Positions 1 through 6,545 of a stretch of DNA of 7,816 bases are shown here, piece after piece (the stretch's first letter is position 1; each line of letters opens with the position of its first letter). The translations under genes were made by a program, and so were the position numbers. Below the pieces are notes generated by a model. That model saw only the letters and a list, made by a program, of their open reading frames with translations. It had not been told where the DNA came from and made no database searches. The DNA is taken from NCBI GenBank assembly GCA_007127595.1, contig SKZA01000246.1, forward strand, positions 1 to 7,816, written 5' to 3'. The DNA comes from Kiritimatiellia bacterium. GTDB taxonomy: Bacteria > Verrucomicrobiota > Kiritimatiellia > SLAD01.

Positions 1-443
1 AAGCCCCGGACGGAGAATGGATTGAACTCGAGCGCGACGAAACGGGTTATCCGTTTCGTTTCGAGCAGCGCGGGTGGTACCGCGCTTTGCTGGTGCTTCA
101 GCCGCCGCGCGCCGCGCAGCCGGTCTATGTGGCGCAAAGCTGGTTCAAGGTCGGGCGGGCGGGTGAGTCCTGGCCCGTCCCGTTGAATGACGGGGTGGAA
201 TTGGTCCCGACCCGCAGCGACGGTCATGCAGCGGAATTTCGCGTGCTTCATGACGGCGAGGCGGTGTACGCGCGCGTGACGGTTGAACGGCCGGATGAGC
301 GTCCTGCGCGCAAGCAAGCCGCGCCGGAAAAAGGCGTGACGGTGTCGGTTGATCCCGCTGCACCCCTATTGTTGAGCACGCGTGTGGGGCGGCAGGGGGC
401 GTCCTTATCGCTATGGCGCATACCGGAGACGACTGATGAGTAG
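1..443 (+). CDS. DUF4198 (NikK-like) nickel/cobalt uptake protein, 5' partial
   Basis: This is the last 146 codons of a gene whose start is left of the window; the first full codon is at position 3 and the stop is TAG at 441-443. The visible part has the beta-rich pattern of DUF4198 proteins: a tryptophan/tyrosine-rich strand, then VYVAQSWFKVG, then an ELVP motif and a FRVLHDGEAVYARVTVE segment. The last two match the family's 'EivP ... vrvl.dGkPl..a.V' core. DUF4198 proteins are extracytoplasmic and are often the first gene (NikK) of NikKLMQO-type nickel transporters, where they are thought to help bring metal to the membrane component; the mechanism is not established. The signal peptide would lie outside the window. 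The next four genes are the matching transporter parts, which supports the call. The alternative is a generic carboxypeptidase-regulatory-like surface protein. Confidence 0.75.
   Translation, partial: APDGEWIELERDETGYPFRFEQRGWYRALLVLQPPRAAQPVYVAQSWFKVGRAGESWPVPLNDGVELVPTRSDGHAAEFRVLHDGEAVYARVTVERPDERPARKQAAPEKGVTVSVDPAAPLLLSTRVGRQGASLSLWRIPETTDE
425..438 (+). promoter_or_regulatory. Shine-Dalgarno plus ATG overlapping the nikK-like stop
   Basis: GGAGA at 425-429 lies six bases upstream of an ATG at 436-438, and that ATG overlaps the end of the upstream gene (stop 441-443). This is the best translation start signal ahead of the NikL-like gene and is in its frame. However, it would add 69 residues ahead of the TTG start at 643, and so ahead of the signal peptide, and would translate the REP-like doublet. 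Either it is the true start, or it is a coupled start left over from a gene interrupted by the repeat. Confidence 0.45.
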
Positions 444-555
444 CGAGTATTTCCAAACCCGGCTCGCCGATGCGCACATGGACTTTTGGGCGGGATATTA
501 TGTGGCGTCCCGGAAACCTCCTTCAGAAGTGCGGCCGCTATTAATCGCGAATATC

Positions 556-624
556 GGACGGGACGGAGCCCGTCCCTCCAGTAGACCATGTCAGGCCGCT
601 GGAGGGACGACCTCCGTGTCGTCC
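556..624. repeat. REP-like hairpin doublet 1
   Basis: Two hairpins face each other. The left one has stem GGACGGG (556-562)/CCCGTCC (569-575) with loop ACGGAG, followed at once by CTCCAG (576-581). The right one is preceded by CTGGAG (599-604) and has stem GGACGAC (605-611)/GTCGTCC (618-624) with loop CTCCGT, the reverse complement of the first loop. CGTCCCTCCAG (571-581) and CTGGAGGGACG (599-609) are a perfect 11-bp inverted repeat around a 17-nt spacer. Each unit is thus a GGAG-ending hexamer, a 7-bp stem and a 6-nt loop, the layout of REP elements mobilised by RAYT transposases; no RAYT gene is in the window. It sits in the roughly 200-bp gap between the NikK-like gene and the signal peptide of the NikL-like gene, and the NikL frame is open right through it. 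Confidence 0.8.
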
Positions 625-642
625 CGGAACAGGCAAGAGACA

Positions 643-1125
643 TTGAGACGATTTCGTGGAACGCATAGTAGGCCGTATCTCTTCTTCACGATGTTCTGCA
701 TGGCTCTTGCGTTATGCCTGCTTTCAGGGCCATCGGCCTTCGCGCATGCGATGCATGCCTTCGAGGTGCAGGGCGGGCTGGGCGTACGCGTGGAATACGA
801 CGACGGCTATCCCGCGACACATGCCGAGGTGCGCGTGTACGCGCCGGACGAAGAGACGCATCCATACGCCGAAGGCATAACGGATGCGGAAGGATACTTT
901 GTCTTCTTCCCGACCTCTGAAGGGCCTTGGCGCCTCGTGGTGGATGACGGCATGGGCCATCGCATGGAAAAGAATCTGGCGCCGGATCCCACTCATCACA
1001 ACTTCGTCTATCTTTCGCCCCGCCGAATTCGCTGGATGGAAGCGTTGTTTGGTGTTGCGCTTATTCTCGCGCTGTTCGCCGGGTACGGTCGCTGGGTGGC
1101 GGTGCGGAAAGGGAAGACGGACTGA
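643..1125 (+). CDS. NikL-like nickel transporter accessory protein
   Basis: A small membrane-anchored extracytoplasmic protein of ECF nickel transporters, which in NikKLMQO systems takes the place of CbiN/NikN. With the TTG start at 643 it has 160 residues: a basic n-region (residues 1-12), a hydrophobic stretch (13-28), a signal-peptidase-like SAFA site near 34, then HAMH (35-38). A small beta-sandwich domain follows with TDAEGYF (80-86) and VDDGMGHR (100-107), both close to the NikL pattern 'TDe.G.f ... vdaGmGH'. One membrane helix (131-149) and a short basic tail (RKGK) close it. Histidines 35, 38, 106, 118 and 119 are candidate metal ligands (inference). The start is uncertain. TTG 643 gives a sensible signal peptide but a weak ribosome site; ATG 436 has a strong ribosome site but puts 69 residues, read through the repeat, in front; ATG 691 loses the basic n-region. 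The stop overlaps the cbiM start by one base (TGATG). Confidence 0.8.
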   Translation: MRRFRGTHSRPYLFFTMFCMALALCLLSGPSAFAHAMHAFEVQGGLGVRVEYDDGYPATHAEVRVYAPDEETHPYAEGITDAEGYFVFFPTSEGPWRLVVDDGMGHRMEKNLAPDPTHHNFVYLSPRRIRWMEALFGVALILALFAGYGRWVAVRKGKTD

Positions 1126-1742
1126 TGCACATCGCCGAGGGCATATTATCCGCGCCGGTGCTGGCGGGCGGGGCGGTGGCCGCCGGAGCCGGCGTGTACG
1201 CGGGTCTGCGCGCGTTGGACGATGAAGCCATTCCGAAAACGGCGCTCCTGACAGCCGCGTTCTTCGTGGCGGGACTTGTGCACGTTCCGCTGGGCGTGGG
1301 CAGCGTGCATCTGGTCTTGAATGGGTTGTTGGGTATGATCTTGGGCTGGACGGCGTTTCCGGCGATTCTGGTGGCGTTGACCTTGCAGACGGTCCTGCTG
1401 CGCTATGGCGGTCTCACGACGCTGGGCGTGAACACCGTGGTCATGGCCGTTCCGGCTGTGGTGAGCTACTATCTGTTTGTTCCGTTTCTGCGACGCCGTC
1501 CACGTCCCGCGCTGGTTTTTGCGTTTGGATGCGCCGCGGGCGCGGCGGGGATCGCGTTCGGGGCCTTGCTCGCCTCCGGCGCCTTGGCCCTGTCCGGACG
1601 CGCATTCTACGGCGTAGCCGCCCTGTTCTTTGCGGCGCACGCGCCGTTGATGGTCGTTGAAGGAATCATCACGGGCGGTTTGCTGTTGTATGTGTGGCGA
1701 CTCAAGCCCGAACTGTTTCTGGAGCAGGAGCGAACCCCATGA
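1125..1742 (+). CDS. cbiM: CbiM/NikM, substrate-binding membrane component of ECF Ni/Co transporter
   Basis: The integral membrane S-component that binds Ni2+ or Co2+ and passes it inward when the CbiQ-CbiO module works. It has 205 residues, close to the usual size. The N-terminus MHIAEG is diagnostic: in NikM/CbiM the N-terminal amine, His2 and a later histidine form the metal site. Here His2 is present and His62, in SVHLVLNG (60-67), is the likely partner of the later histidine. A further family motif, GGLTTLGVNT, is near 95-104. Six or seven hydrophobic segments cover most of the chain. The form with HLVLNGLLG, rather than the SGHLxGG of classical CbiM, belongs to a subgroup I associate with NikK/NikL-type operons (from memory). 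The start overlaps the upstream stop by one base; the stop overlaps the cbiQ start by four. Whether nickel or cobalt is carried cannot be read from this protein alone; the neighbours favour nickel. Confidence 0.95.
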   Translation: MHIAEGILSAPVLAGGAVAAGAGVYAGLRALDDEAIPKTALLTAAFFVAGLVHVPLGVGSVHLVLNGLLGMILGWTAFPAILVALTLQTVLLRYGGLTTLGVNTVVMAVPAVVSYYLFVPFLRRRPRPALVFAFGCAAGAAGIAFGALLASGALALSGRAFYGVAALFFAAHAPLMVVEGIITGGLLLYVWRLKPELFLEQERTP

Positions 1743-2488
1743 TCCCCACCGCCATCCCGTCCCCTGCATCGTTCATTATGCGGATCGACCCGCGCGCGCG
1801 TCTTGTGGTCGGTTTCGTGTCGACACTGATCCTTGCCGTGGCTGTACAGTGGCGCGCGGTAGCGCTCGGCTTGCTGCTGGCCGTCGGCCTGTGCGCGGCG
1901 GCGCGCATCCCCTGGGGCGGGCTGCGGGCTCGCCTGATCGGTGTGAACGTGTTCCTGTTGATGTTGCCGGTCGTGTTGCCGTGGTCGGTGCCGGGCGCGC
2001 CACTGTGGAGCGCCGGAGGCTGGGTGTATTCGCGCGAAGGCCTCGAATTGGCGATGATCATTGTCCTGAAAGGCAACGCCATTATCCTGTTGCTATCCGC
2101 CTTGATCGGCACCATCGATGCCGCGTCGCTCGCACATGCGCTGGAGCATTTGCGGCTGCCCCGAAAGTTGGTGCACTTGCTGATCTTTACCGTCCGATAC
2201 CTCGAAGTCCTGCATGAAGAGGCGCAACGACTCTACCGTGCGGCGCGCGTACGCGGATTCGAGGCCGGCGCCGCGCGCCACACGTACCACACGCTTTCGC
2301 GCTTGCTTGGCATGTTGCTGGTCCGCAGTGTGGACCGGTCGGAACGGATTCTGGCGGCCATGAAGGCGCGCGGCTACTGCGGCCGGTTCTATCTCCTGAA
2401 TCATTTCCATTGGTCATCGCGCGACGGCATGTTTTGTGTCGCTGCGCTGGTCGTTTGCATGGCGTTGGCCTGGATGGAGTGGCAATGA
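1739..2488 (+). CDS. cbiQ: CbiQ, transmembrane coupling (T) component of ECF Ni/Co transporter
   Basis: The T-component that connects the metal-binding CbiM to the ATPase CbiO in the cytoplasmic membrane. It has 249 residues, the usual CbiQ size. Hydrophobic helices lie near residues 18-45, 55-75, 88-112 and at the C-terminus (about 224-245). Two cytoplasmic coupling motifs typical of the family are visible: an Ala-Arg-x-Arg-Gly element in YRAARVRGFEAG and a second x-Ala-Arg-Gly in AAMKARGYCG, which insert into grooves of the ATPase. The ATG at 1739 overlaps the cbiM stop as ATGA and has a strong purine-rich ribosome site (GGAGCAGGAG) just upstream. Longer in-frame starts inside cbiM are less likely for that reason. 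The C-terminal end overlaps cbiO by four bases, so translation of the two is probably coupled. Confidence 0.95.
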   Translation: MIPTAIPSPASFIMRIDPRARLVVGFVSTLILAVAVQWRAVALGLLLAVGLCAAARIPWGGLRARLIGVNVFLLMLPVVLPWSVPGAPLWSAGGWVYSREGLELAMIIVLKGNAIILLLSALIGTIDAASLAHALEHLRLPRKLVHLLIFTVRYLEVLHEEAQRLYRAARVRGFEAGAARHTYHTLSRLLGMLLVRSVDRSERILAAMKARGYCGRFYLLNHFHWSSRDGMFCVAALVVCMALAWMEWQ

Positions 2489-3135
2489 ACGAGACGCTAT
2501 TTGAATTAAAGAACGTCAGCGCCGGATACCTGCCGGACCGGCGCGTGTTACAGGAGGTCTCCTTCGCCCTTGAACGGGGTGAGCGGGTGGGGCTGTGTGG
2601 TCCGAATGGCGCGGGCAAATCCACCCTGCTCGAATTGATGGTGGGATTGGTGCAGCCGTTCGCGGGTGAACTTCGGGCGTTCGGCCGCGCGCGGCGGGAC
2701 GAAAAGGACTTCATCGAGGTCCGGCGCCGCGCCGCCCTGCTGTTCGAGGATGCGGACGATCAGTTATTTCACATGACCGTGGGCGAAGACGTGGCGTTCG
2801 GCCCCTTCAACCTCGGTTGGCCGCGCGATCGCGTGGCGCGCGCCGTGCGCGATACGCTTTCTGCGCTGGCGTTGAGCGGCTATGAGGAGCGCGTCACGTA
2901 CCGTCTGTCGCGCGGCGAAAAGCGTATGGTCTCGTTGGCCACGGTGCTCGTCATGGAACCGGACGTACTGTTGCTCGACGAGCCGACCGCCGGCCTGGAC
3001 GAAGCGCATGTCGCGCGACTGACAGACGTTCTGGGCGCCAAGGCGGGCACAATGCTGGTGGTTTCGCACGATCGTCCGTTCTTGGACACGGTGACCGATC
3101 GCGTATGGACAATGGAGAACGGGCGATTGGTTTGA
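2485..3135 (+). CDS. cbiO: CbiO, ATPase component of ECF Ni/Co transporter
   Basis: ABC ATPase that powers metal uptake by the CbiMQO complex. It has 216 residues, shorter than many CbiO proteins (about 270), with the C-terminal extension missing and the core complete. Walker A GPNGAGKST is at 39-47, the Q-loop region LLFEDADDQLF at 85-95, the signature LSRGE at 141-145, Walker B LLLDEP at 162-167 with catalytic Glu166, the D-loop AGLD at 169-172 and the switch histidine in VVSHD at 192-196. VGEDVAFGPFNLG after the Q-loop is typical of ECF ATPases of this type. Two positions are unusual: the Q-loop glutamine is Glu88, and the second signature residue is Arg143 instead of Gly. ATG 2485 is chosen for its ATGA overlap with cbiQ and GGAG five bases upstream. 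It is the last gene of the operon and the only ATPase visible, so a homodimer is likely. Confidence 0.95.
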   Translation: MNETLFELKNVSAGYLPDRRVLQEVSFALERGERVGLCGPNGAGKSTLLELMVGLVQPFAGELRAFGRARRDEKDFIEVRRRAALLFEDADDQLFHMTVGEDVAFGPFNLGWPRDRVARAVRDTLSALALSGYEERVTYRLSRGEKRMVSLATVLVMEPDVLLLDEPTAGLDEAHVARLTDVLGAKAGTMLVVSHDRPFLDTVTDRVWTMENGRLV

Positions 3136-3143
3136 CGCGCGTA

Positions 3144-3635
3144 TTACTTGCTCAACGCCTCAAACACGACGGTGGCGCGGGCATGGCCGGGTCGTTGGTC
3201 GGTGGCGCGAATGTTGCTTTCGATCAGACGCCACGGCGGGCGCTGCGTTTCGGCGAGGCTGATAAAGAAACCGAGACGCTCGAGCGGCACGTCATCAAGA
3301 CTGACCTCCATGCGATGGACTTGCCAGTCGCCCCATGCCGCGGCTGTTTCCCGGCGCCGCACTTCCGCGCGTATGCCGGGTAAATGTTCGCGCAACAAAG
3401 GCGCCAGTTCAGGCGGGCGTTGGGCCGGGAGCGCATCGAACGCCCGTACCGCATCCCGTTTTTCCTCGTGCGATTCCTGATAACTCGCGATCCGTTGCAG
3501 GTCCGCAAGCTTGCGATCCAAGTGCAGTCGGTGAGGCGAATAGTGACGAAGCGAGTGAACCGTCCAGCCCGCCCCGATCAGTAGAACGATGAAGCCCGTC
3601 GCGAGCCATGTTCGGCTTGTTTTCGGAGCGCTCAT
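3144..3635 (-). CDS. gspM: GspM/PilO-like type II secretion inner-membrane protein
   Basis: A 163-residue bitopic inner-membrane protein. It has a short basic cytoplasmic tail (1-9), one membrane helix (about 10-28), a charged helical, probably coiled-coil stretch (about 36-70), and a C-terminal alpha/beta domain (about 100-163) ending in a strand-rich segment. This is the shape of GspM and PilO, which pair with GspL or PilN in the assembly platform. Sequence identity to known GspM is not evident by eye; the call rests on size, topology and its place directly after gspL. The ATG overlaps the gspL stop as ATGA and has GGAGGAAG just upstream, so an upstream extension (an Arg-rich stretch read inside gspL) is rejected. 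It is the last gene before the convergent nickel operon, 8 bases from the cbiO stop, so gspN or gspD, if present, lie elsewhere. Confidence 0.7.
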   Translation of the reverse strand: MSAPKTSRTWLATGFIVLLIGAGWTVHSLRHYSPHRLHLDRKLADLQRIASYQESHEEKRDAVRAFDALPAQRPPELAPLLREHLPGIRAEVRRRETAAAWGDWQVHRMEVSLDDVPLERLGFFISLAETQRPPWRLIESNIRATDQRPGHARATVVFEALSK

Positions 3636-5065
3636 GAACGTCTTCCTCCGGTAAGCCGGAAGCGGACATGTTCTTCGGCGACGGCGTCCTGTCGGTCGAG
3701 GTGTACGTCCCACCCTTCGTCGCGCAATTGGTCGGCGAGCAATTCGCACGCGTCCCAATCACCGGCTGTGCCCTGTATCAGGAGTTGGTCGCGTCGTAAG
3801 CTGACGGACTCATAGTGCAGTCCCCCGGCGGCGGCCGTCCGCAGGATCCCGCGCAGGGTGCGGGTCTGTCCGGGTTGGAAAGCGTCCAAGAAGGGCGCGA
3901 GTTGTGTGCTCTGCTCGTCTATCACGCGCTCTGCCACCATGCGTTCCTGTCCGCGCGGCACGGATGGCAGGCCGGTGAGCGTGCGTGCGGTTTCCGCAAG
4001 GGCCCTGTCCGCTTGGCGCTGCGTGGCCTGTAGAATCGCGCCGAACGTGAAGTTCACAATGCACAGAATCAGTCCGGCGGCCAATGCGGTCCATGCCGCG
4101 CGCCGGATCGCGCCGTCGCGCCACTGCTGCATGACCGGATGCGCGAGCGTATCCGCGCGGAAGTTCCACGGCAGGATCTCCTGGGCCAGTGCGCGTTGCG
4201 CCAGCGCGCGCGCGAGAAAGGTGGACGGATCCGTATGGACGCCGAAGCGGAGATTCGGTTGCGCCTCCGAGAGAAGGGATTCCAAGGCGCGTACGCGCTC
4301 CGTATCGGCGGCAGCCGGACCGGTCCAGATCCATTGCATGTCCGTTGCGCCGGCGGACGCCATTTGCGTTCGCAAGATGCGCAACGCCCGATCGCGCCAC
4401 TCACGATGCCGTGTCTCCGCATCGCCCGTAGCTCCGTCCATGGTCGATGCGTGCGTGCTCTCGATGCGGTCTCTATCGCCCAGCACCCATACGGTGCGGT
4501 CCGGGCCCAGATAACAGACCGCGCGCCGTCCAGCGGACGGCGGAATTTCGGCCAGGCTTTGCGTCCATAGCGCCAGCCCTTCGTGATCGAGGCATTGCGG
4601 GTCCATATTCATTTCCGCGCACGCCGCGACGCGCCCTTCAACATGTTCCCGGCGGGCGGCTACGGCCAGGGCGCGTACGCGTCCTTCGCCGGTTTTTTCC
4701 ATATGCGGAAAGCCGAATACGCAACTTTCCAGCGGGAACGGCAATTCGATATCAAGGAGGGACGGCAGCACCTTGCGCGCCTTCGAAACGGATGGGAAAG
4801 GCGCTTCGAGCCACCGCACCATGCTGTCCTTCGCGGGCATGGCCGCGGACAGCACCGCGCGATTCAATGCCACTTCGGCGTGTGCGCTCTGCGCGGCGGA
4901 CGTAAGCGCATCTTTCAGGTTCTCCCCGCGCGCTTCCGCAATCGTTTCGGTATGGACACCGCCCCGCGTGAGCCGCGCGCGCACGACCGCCGCATGGCCA
5001 TCCGATAGGTCAAAGCCGTACGCGATGCGTACGGGCGGAAGATGAATATCTGATCGCTTATGCAT
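3632..5065 (-). CDS. gspL: GspL, type II secretion actin-like inner-membrane protein
   Basis: The platform protein that recruits the secretion ATPase GspE through its cytoplasmic actin-like domain and pairs with GspM in the periplasm. It has 477 residues, somewhat longer than typical GspL (about 400). The PilM/GspL-like fold starts with RIAYGFDLSDGHAAVV (13-28); the stretch around 66-118 (AVLSAAMPAKDSMVRWLEAPF ... LDIELPFPLESCVFGF) matches the family pattern of inter-domain motifs. One membrane helix spans about 323-345. A predicted helical linker and a small ferredoxin-like periplasmic domain (about 395-477) follow. The start is the first ATG after an in-frame TAA five bases upstream of it; there is no recognisable ribosome site. 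It lies 58 bases after gspK and overlaps gspM by four bases, so K, L and M are likely one transcript. Confidence 0.85.
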   Translation of the reverse strand: MHKRSDIHLPPVRIAYGFDLSDGHAAVVRARLTRGGVHTETIAEARGENLKDALTSAAQSAHAEVALNRAVLSAAMPAKDSMVRWLEAPFPSVSKARKVLPSLLDIELPFPLESCVFGFPHMEKTGEGRVRALAVAARREHVEGRVAACAEMNMDPQCLDHEGLALWTQSLAEIPPSAGRRAVCYLGPDRTVWVLGDRDRIESTHASTMDGATGDAETRHREWRDRALRILRTQMASAGATDMQWIWTGPAAADTERVRALESLLSEAQPNLRFGVHTDPSTFLARALAQRALAQEILPWNFRADTLAHPVMQQWRDGAIRRAAWTALAAGLILCIVNFTFGAILQATQRQADRALAETARTLTGLPSVPRGQERMVAERVIDEQSTQLAPFLDAFQPGQTRTLRGILRTAAAGGLHYESVSLRRDQLLIQGTAGDWDACELLADQLRDEGWDVHLDRQDAVAEEHVRFRLTGGRRS

Positions 5066-5123
5066 GGTTGTTTATTTAACGGTGCAACGATAGCGGATTT
5101 CCTGCGAAAGTACAGTGCCCGGG

Positions 5124-6404
5124 TTAGAGAACCCATTGCAGAATGTGGACGCGCCCGCCCTGTTCGCGATGGGCGACGGCCCGAAGTCCCGCCGCGGCGC
5201 CCGCTTCGAAGGCGCGTACCTCGATGAGGAAGTGGGTGCTGCGCACGTCGATGAACGGGGAAAGTTCCGCAAACAGCGCGGTATCCGCTTGTGCAAGCAG
5301 GGCGTCTATGGAGCGAAACGGTTGGTCCGGTCGGACGATGTAGATGTAGCGGGCGATATGTTCGGCGCCCGGCCCGAAGACGGATGCGAGGACCGCGCTG
5401 GGCGCGGTATTGATGTTTACGGCAATGGGCTGGTCTCGAGAGCCGGGCACGACGGCGAGCAGCTCGACGATATCAGCGCTGAACGGGCGGCCGACCTGGT
5501 GCAGCGGTTGGCGTGCGAAATAATCGCGCGCAAATCCCTCTATCCAGCGCAATTCATGCCAGGAATAAAGCCAGGTGCCGGCAACGGCATAAGGCGGTTG
5601 CCGTTGCATATAGAAGTCCGTTCCCCACAGGGCATCGTCCCCCGGATTGATCCAGTCGCGTAAAGCGTCGATCCGCTCGATGGGTGTGAAATCGCCGGCT
5701 TGTGTCATGGCCTCAACCAGAAAGCGTTCCGTGAGGTTGGCCCGTGTGAAATCCGGTCCAAGAACAAGATTATTGATGTCGATAAACCGGTTCAAATCCA
5801 GGACCCGGCTGATGGTGGTTATGCCGTCGGGGCGTTCCGTTTCGAGATAGCCGAGCCAGGGTTTACGCAAATGATCCACGGCGCGATCCTCGTCATTCGC
5901 CAGTTGGCGGATGCGATGAAACGCTTCGTCGGTGAGCGCGACGCGGAGGCGCGCTTCCTGCCAGATCCGTTGGTCGATGCGCTGCGTGAGCCGCGCCGAG
6001 TGTTGGACATGGAGCAGGAGCGCGCTTGTTAATCCCAGCACGACAAGTACCAGGACGAGCACCATCCCGCTGCGCCTGTCGAGCGGAGTTTCTCCCGCCG
6101 GAGACTCCGGCGAAACGGGCGGTGACGGGGGAGCTCTTCTGCGAAACCGTTTGGGCAGGGCCAACAGCCAGCGCAGCAGGAGAAGGACGCCGCCGCCTGC
6201 CACATAAGCGGCGCAGATTTGCCAGATCGGTTGGTGTAACGGCTGTTTCTGAATCAGGGCCAGAAGCGCCAGAAAAGCGCCCAGCACGATGCTCAGAATG
6301 CCGAGCACGATCAACAACAGACGCGTCTTGTTGATGAACCGGCGCCAGGCCGAACGCCGATGTTGGGGCGTCGAATGTCTTCGTTTTTGAGCCTTGCTTT
6401 TCAT
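5124..6404 (-). CDS. gspK: GspK, minor pseudopilin of type II secretion, with two-helix N-terminal extension
   Basis: GspK caps the pseudopilus with GspI and GspJ. The pseudopilin part begins at RRSG (110-113) followed by MVLVLVLVVLGL: prepilin peptidase should cut after Gly113, and the lack of Glu at +5 is normal for GspK. Family motifs follow: LNRFIDINNLV (204-214), DWINPGDD (250-257) with GTDFY (261-265), and VNINTAP (329-335). The mature part is about 313 residues, the normal length. The first 113 residues are unusual: a basic head, a membrane helix at 28-51, another at 61-83, and a basic then proline-rich linker. ATG 6404 is the first possible start (an in-frame TAG lies three codons upstream), and there is no other Met before 114, where a start would remove the leader. 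The N-terminal region therefore seems to be a real extension. It is the first of the K-L-M set; no clear ribosome site or promoter was found. Confidence 0.88.
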   Translation of the reverse strand: MKSKAQKRRHSTPQHRRSAWRRFINKTRLLLIVLGILSIVLGAFLALLALIQKQPLHQPIWQICAAYVAGGGVLLLLRWLLALPKRFRRRAPPSPPVSPESPAGETPLDRRSGMVLVLVLVVLGLTSALLLHVQHSARLTQRIDQRIWQEARLRVALTDEAFHRIRQLANDEDRAVDHLRKPWLGYLETERPDGITTISRVLDLNRFIDINNLVLGPDFTRANLTERFLVEAMTQAGDFTPIERIDALRDWINPGDDALWGTDFYMQRQPPYAVAGTWLYSWHELRWIEGFARDYFARQPLHQVGRPFSADIVELLAVVPGSRDQPIAVNINTAPSAVLASVFGPGAEHIARYIYIVRPDQPFRSIDALLAQADTALFAELSPFIDVRSTHFLIEVRAFEAGAAAGLRAVAHREQGGRVHILQWVL

Positions 6405-6476
6405 TATGGATGTCTATCGAGGGAAGACCATAGGCCATTCGGCGTCCGGTATAAACCTCAAAGTAATGAGCGGGGC

Positions 6477-6515
6477 GATGTTCCCGCAGAACATCCCGCT
6501 TGCGTTTGTTCTGCG
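6477..6515. promoter_or_regulatory. Overlapping inverted repeats between gspK and tRNA-Leu
   Basis: Two perfect inverted repeats share one arm. GATGTTC (6477-6483)/GAACATC (6489-6495) has a 5-nt centre. CGCAGAACA (6485-6493)/TGTTCTGCG (6507-6515) has a 13-nt centre. Because GAACA is used by both, the two stems cannot form together. They lie in the 141-bp divergent gap and could be an operator with GTTC/GAAC half-sites or an RNA switch in the gspK leader. The role is unknown. Confidence 0.5.
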
Positions 6516-6528
6516 TTACGGCTAAGGT
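6500..6528 (+). promoter_or_regulatory. Possible promoter of tRNA-Leu
   Basis: TTGCGT (6500-6505) and TAAGGT (6523-6528) are spaced 17 bases apart. This would start transcription about ten bases before the mature tRNA 5' end. Only the key positions of each hexamer match sigma70 consensus, and the region overlaps the inverted repeat at 6485-6515, so the call is weak. Confidence 0.25.
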
Positions 6529-6545
6529 TCCATTTATCTTCACGC

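Noticed and set aside
556..624. CRISPR-like array
   Set aside because: There are only two inverted hairpins, with no direct repeats at regular spacing and no cas genes.
444..642. Cobalamin or NiCo riboswitch ahead of the NikL-like gene
   Set aside because: None of the conserved riboswitch cores is visible; the structure present is the hairpin doublet, and the operon start is outside the window.
691..693. ATG 691 as start of the NikL-like gene
   Set aside because: It removes the basic n-region of the signal peptide and has no purine-rich site upstream; TTG 643 or ATG 436 fit better.
1146..1769. 207-codon open frame on the - strand opposite cbiM
   Set aside because: The Gln/Arg/His-rich translation is a typical shadow of a GC-rich membrane protein gene; cbiM on the other strand is unmistakable.
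3858..4514. 218-codon open frame on the + strand inside gspL
   Set aside because: Arg/Ala/Ser-rich low-complexity shadow with no motif; gspL has motifs and fits its neighbours.
5115..5663. 182-codon open frame on the + strand inside gspK
   Set aside because: It overlaps the conserved GspK motifs on the opposite strand and has no recognisable domain.
6405..6476. Promoter for gspKLM on the - strand
   Set aside because: A TATACC box is present but no -35-like hexamer lies at a workable distance, so I do not call it.
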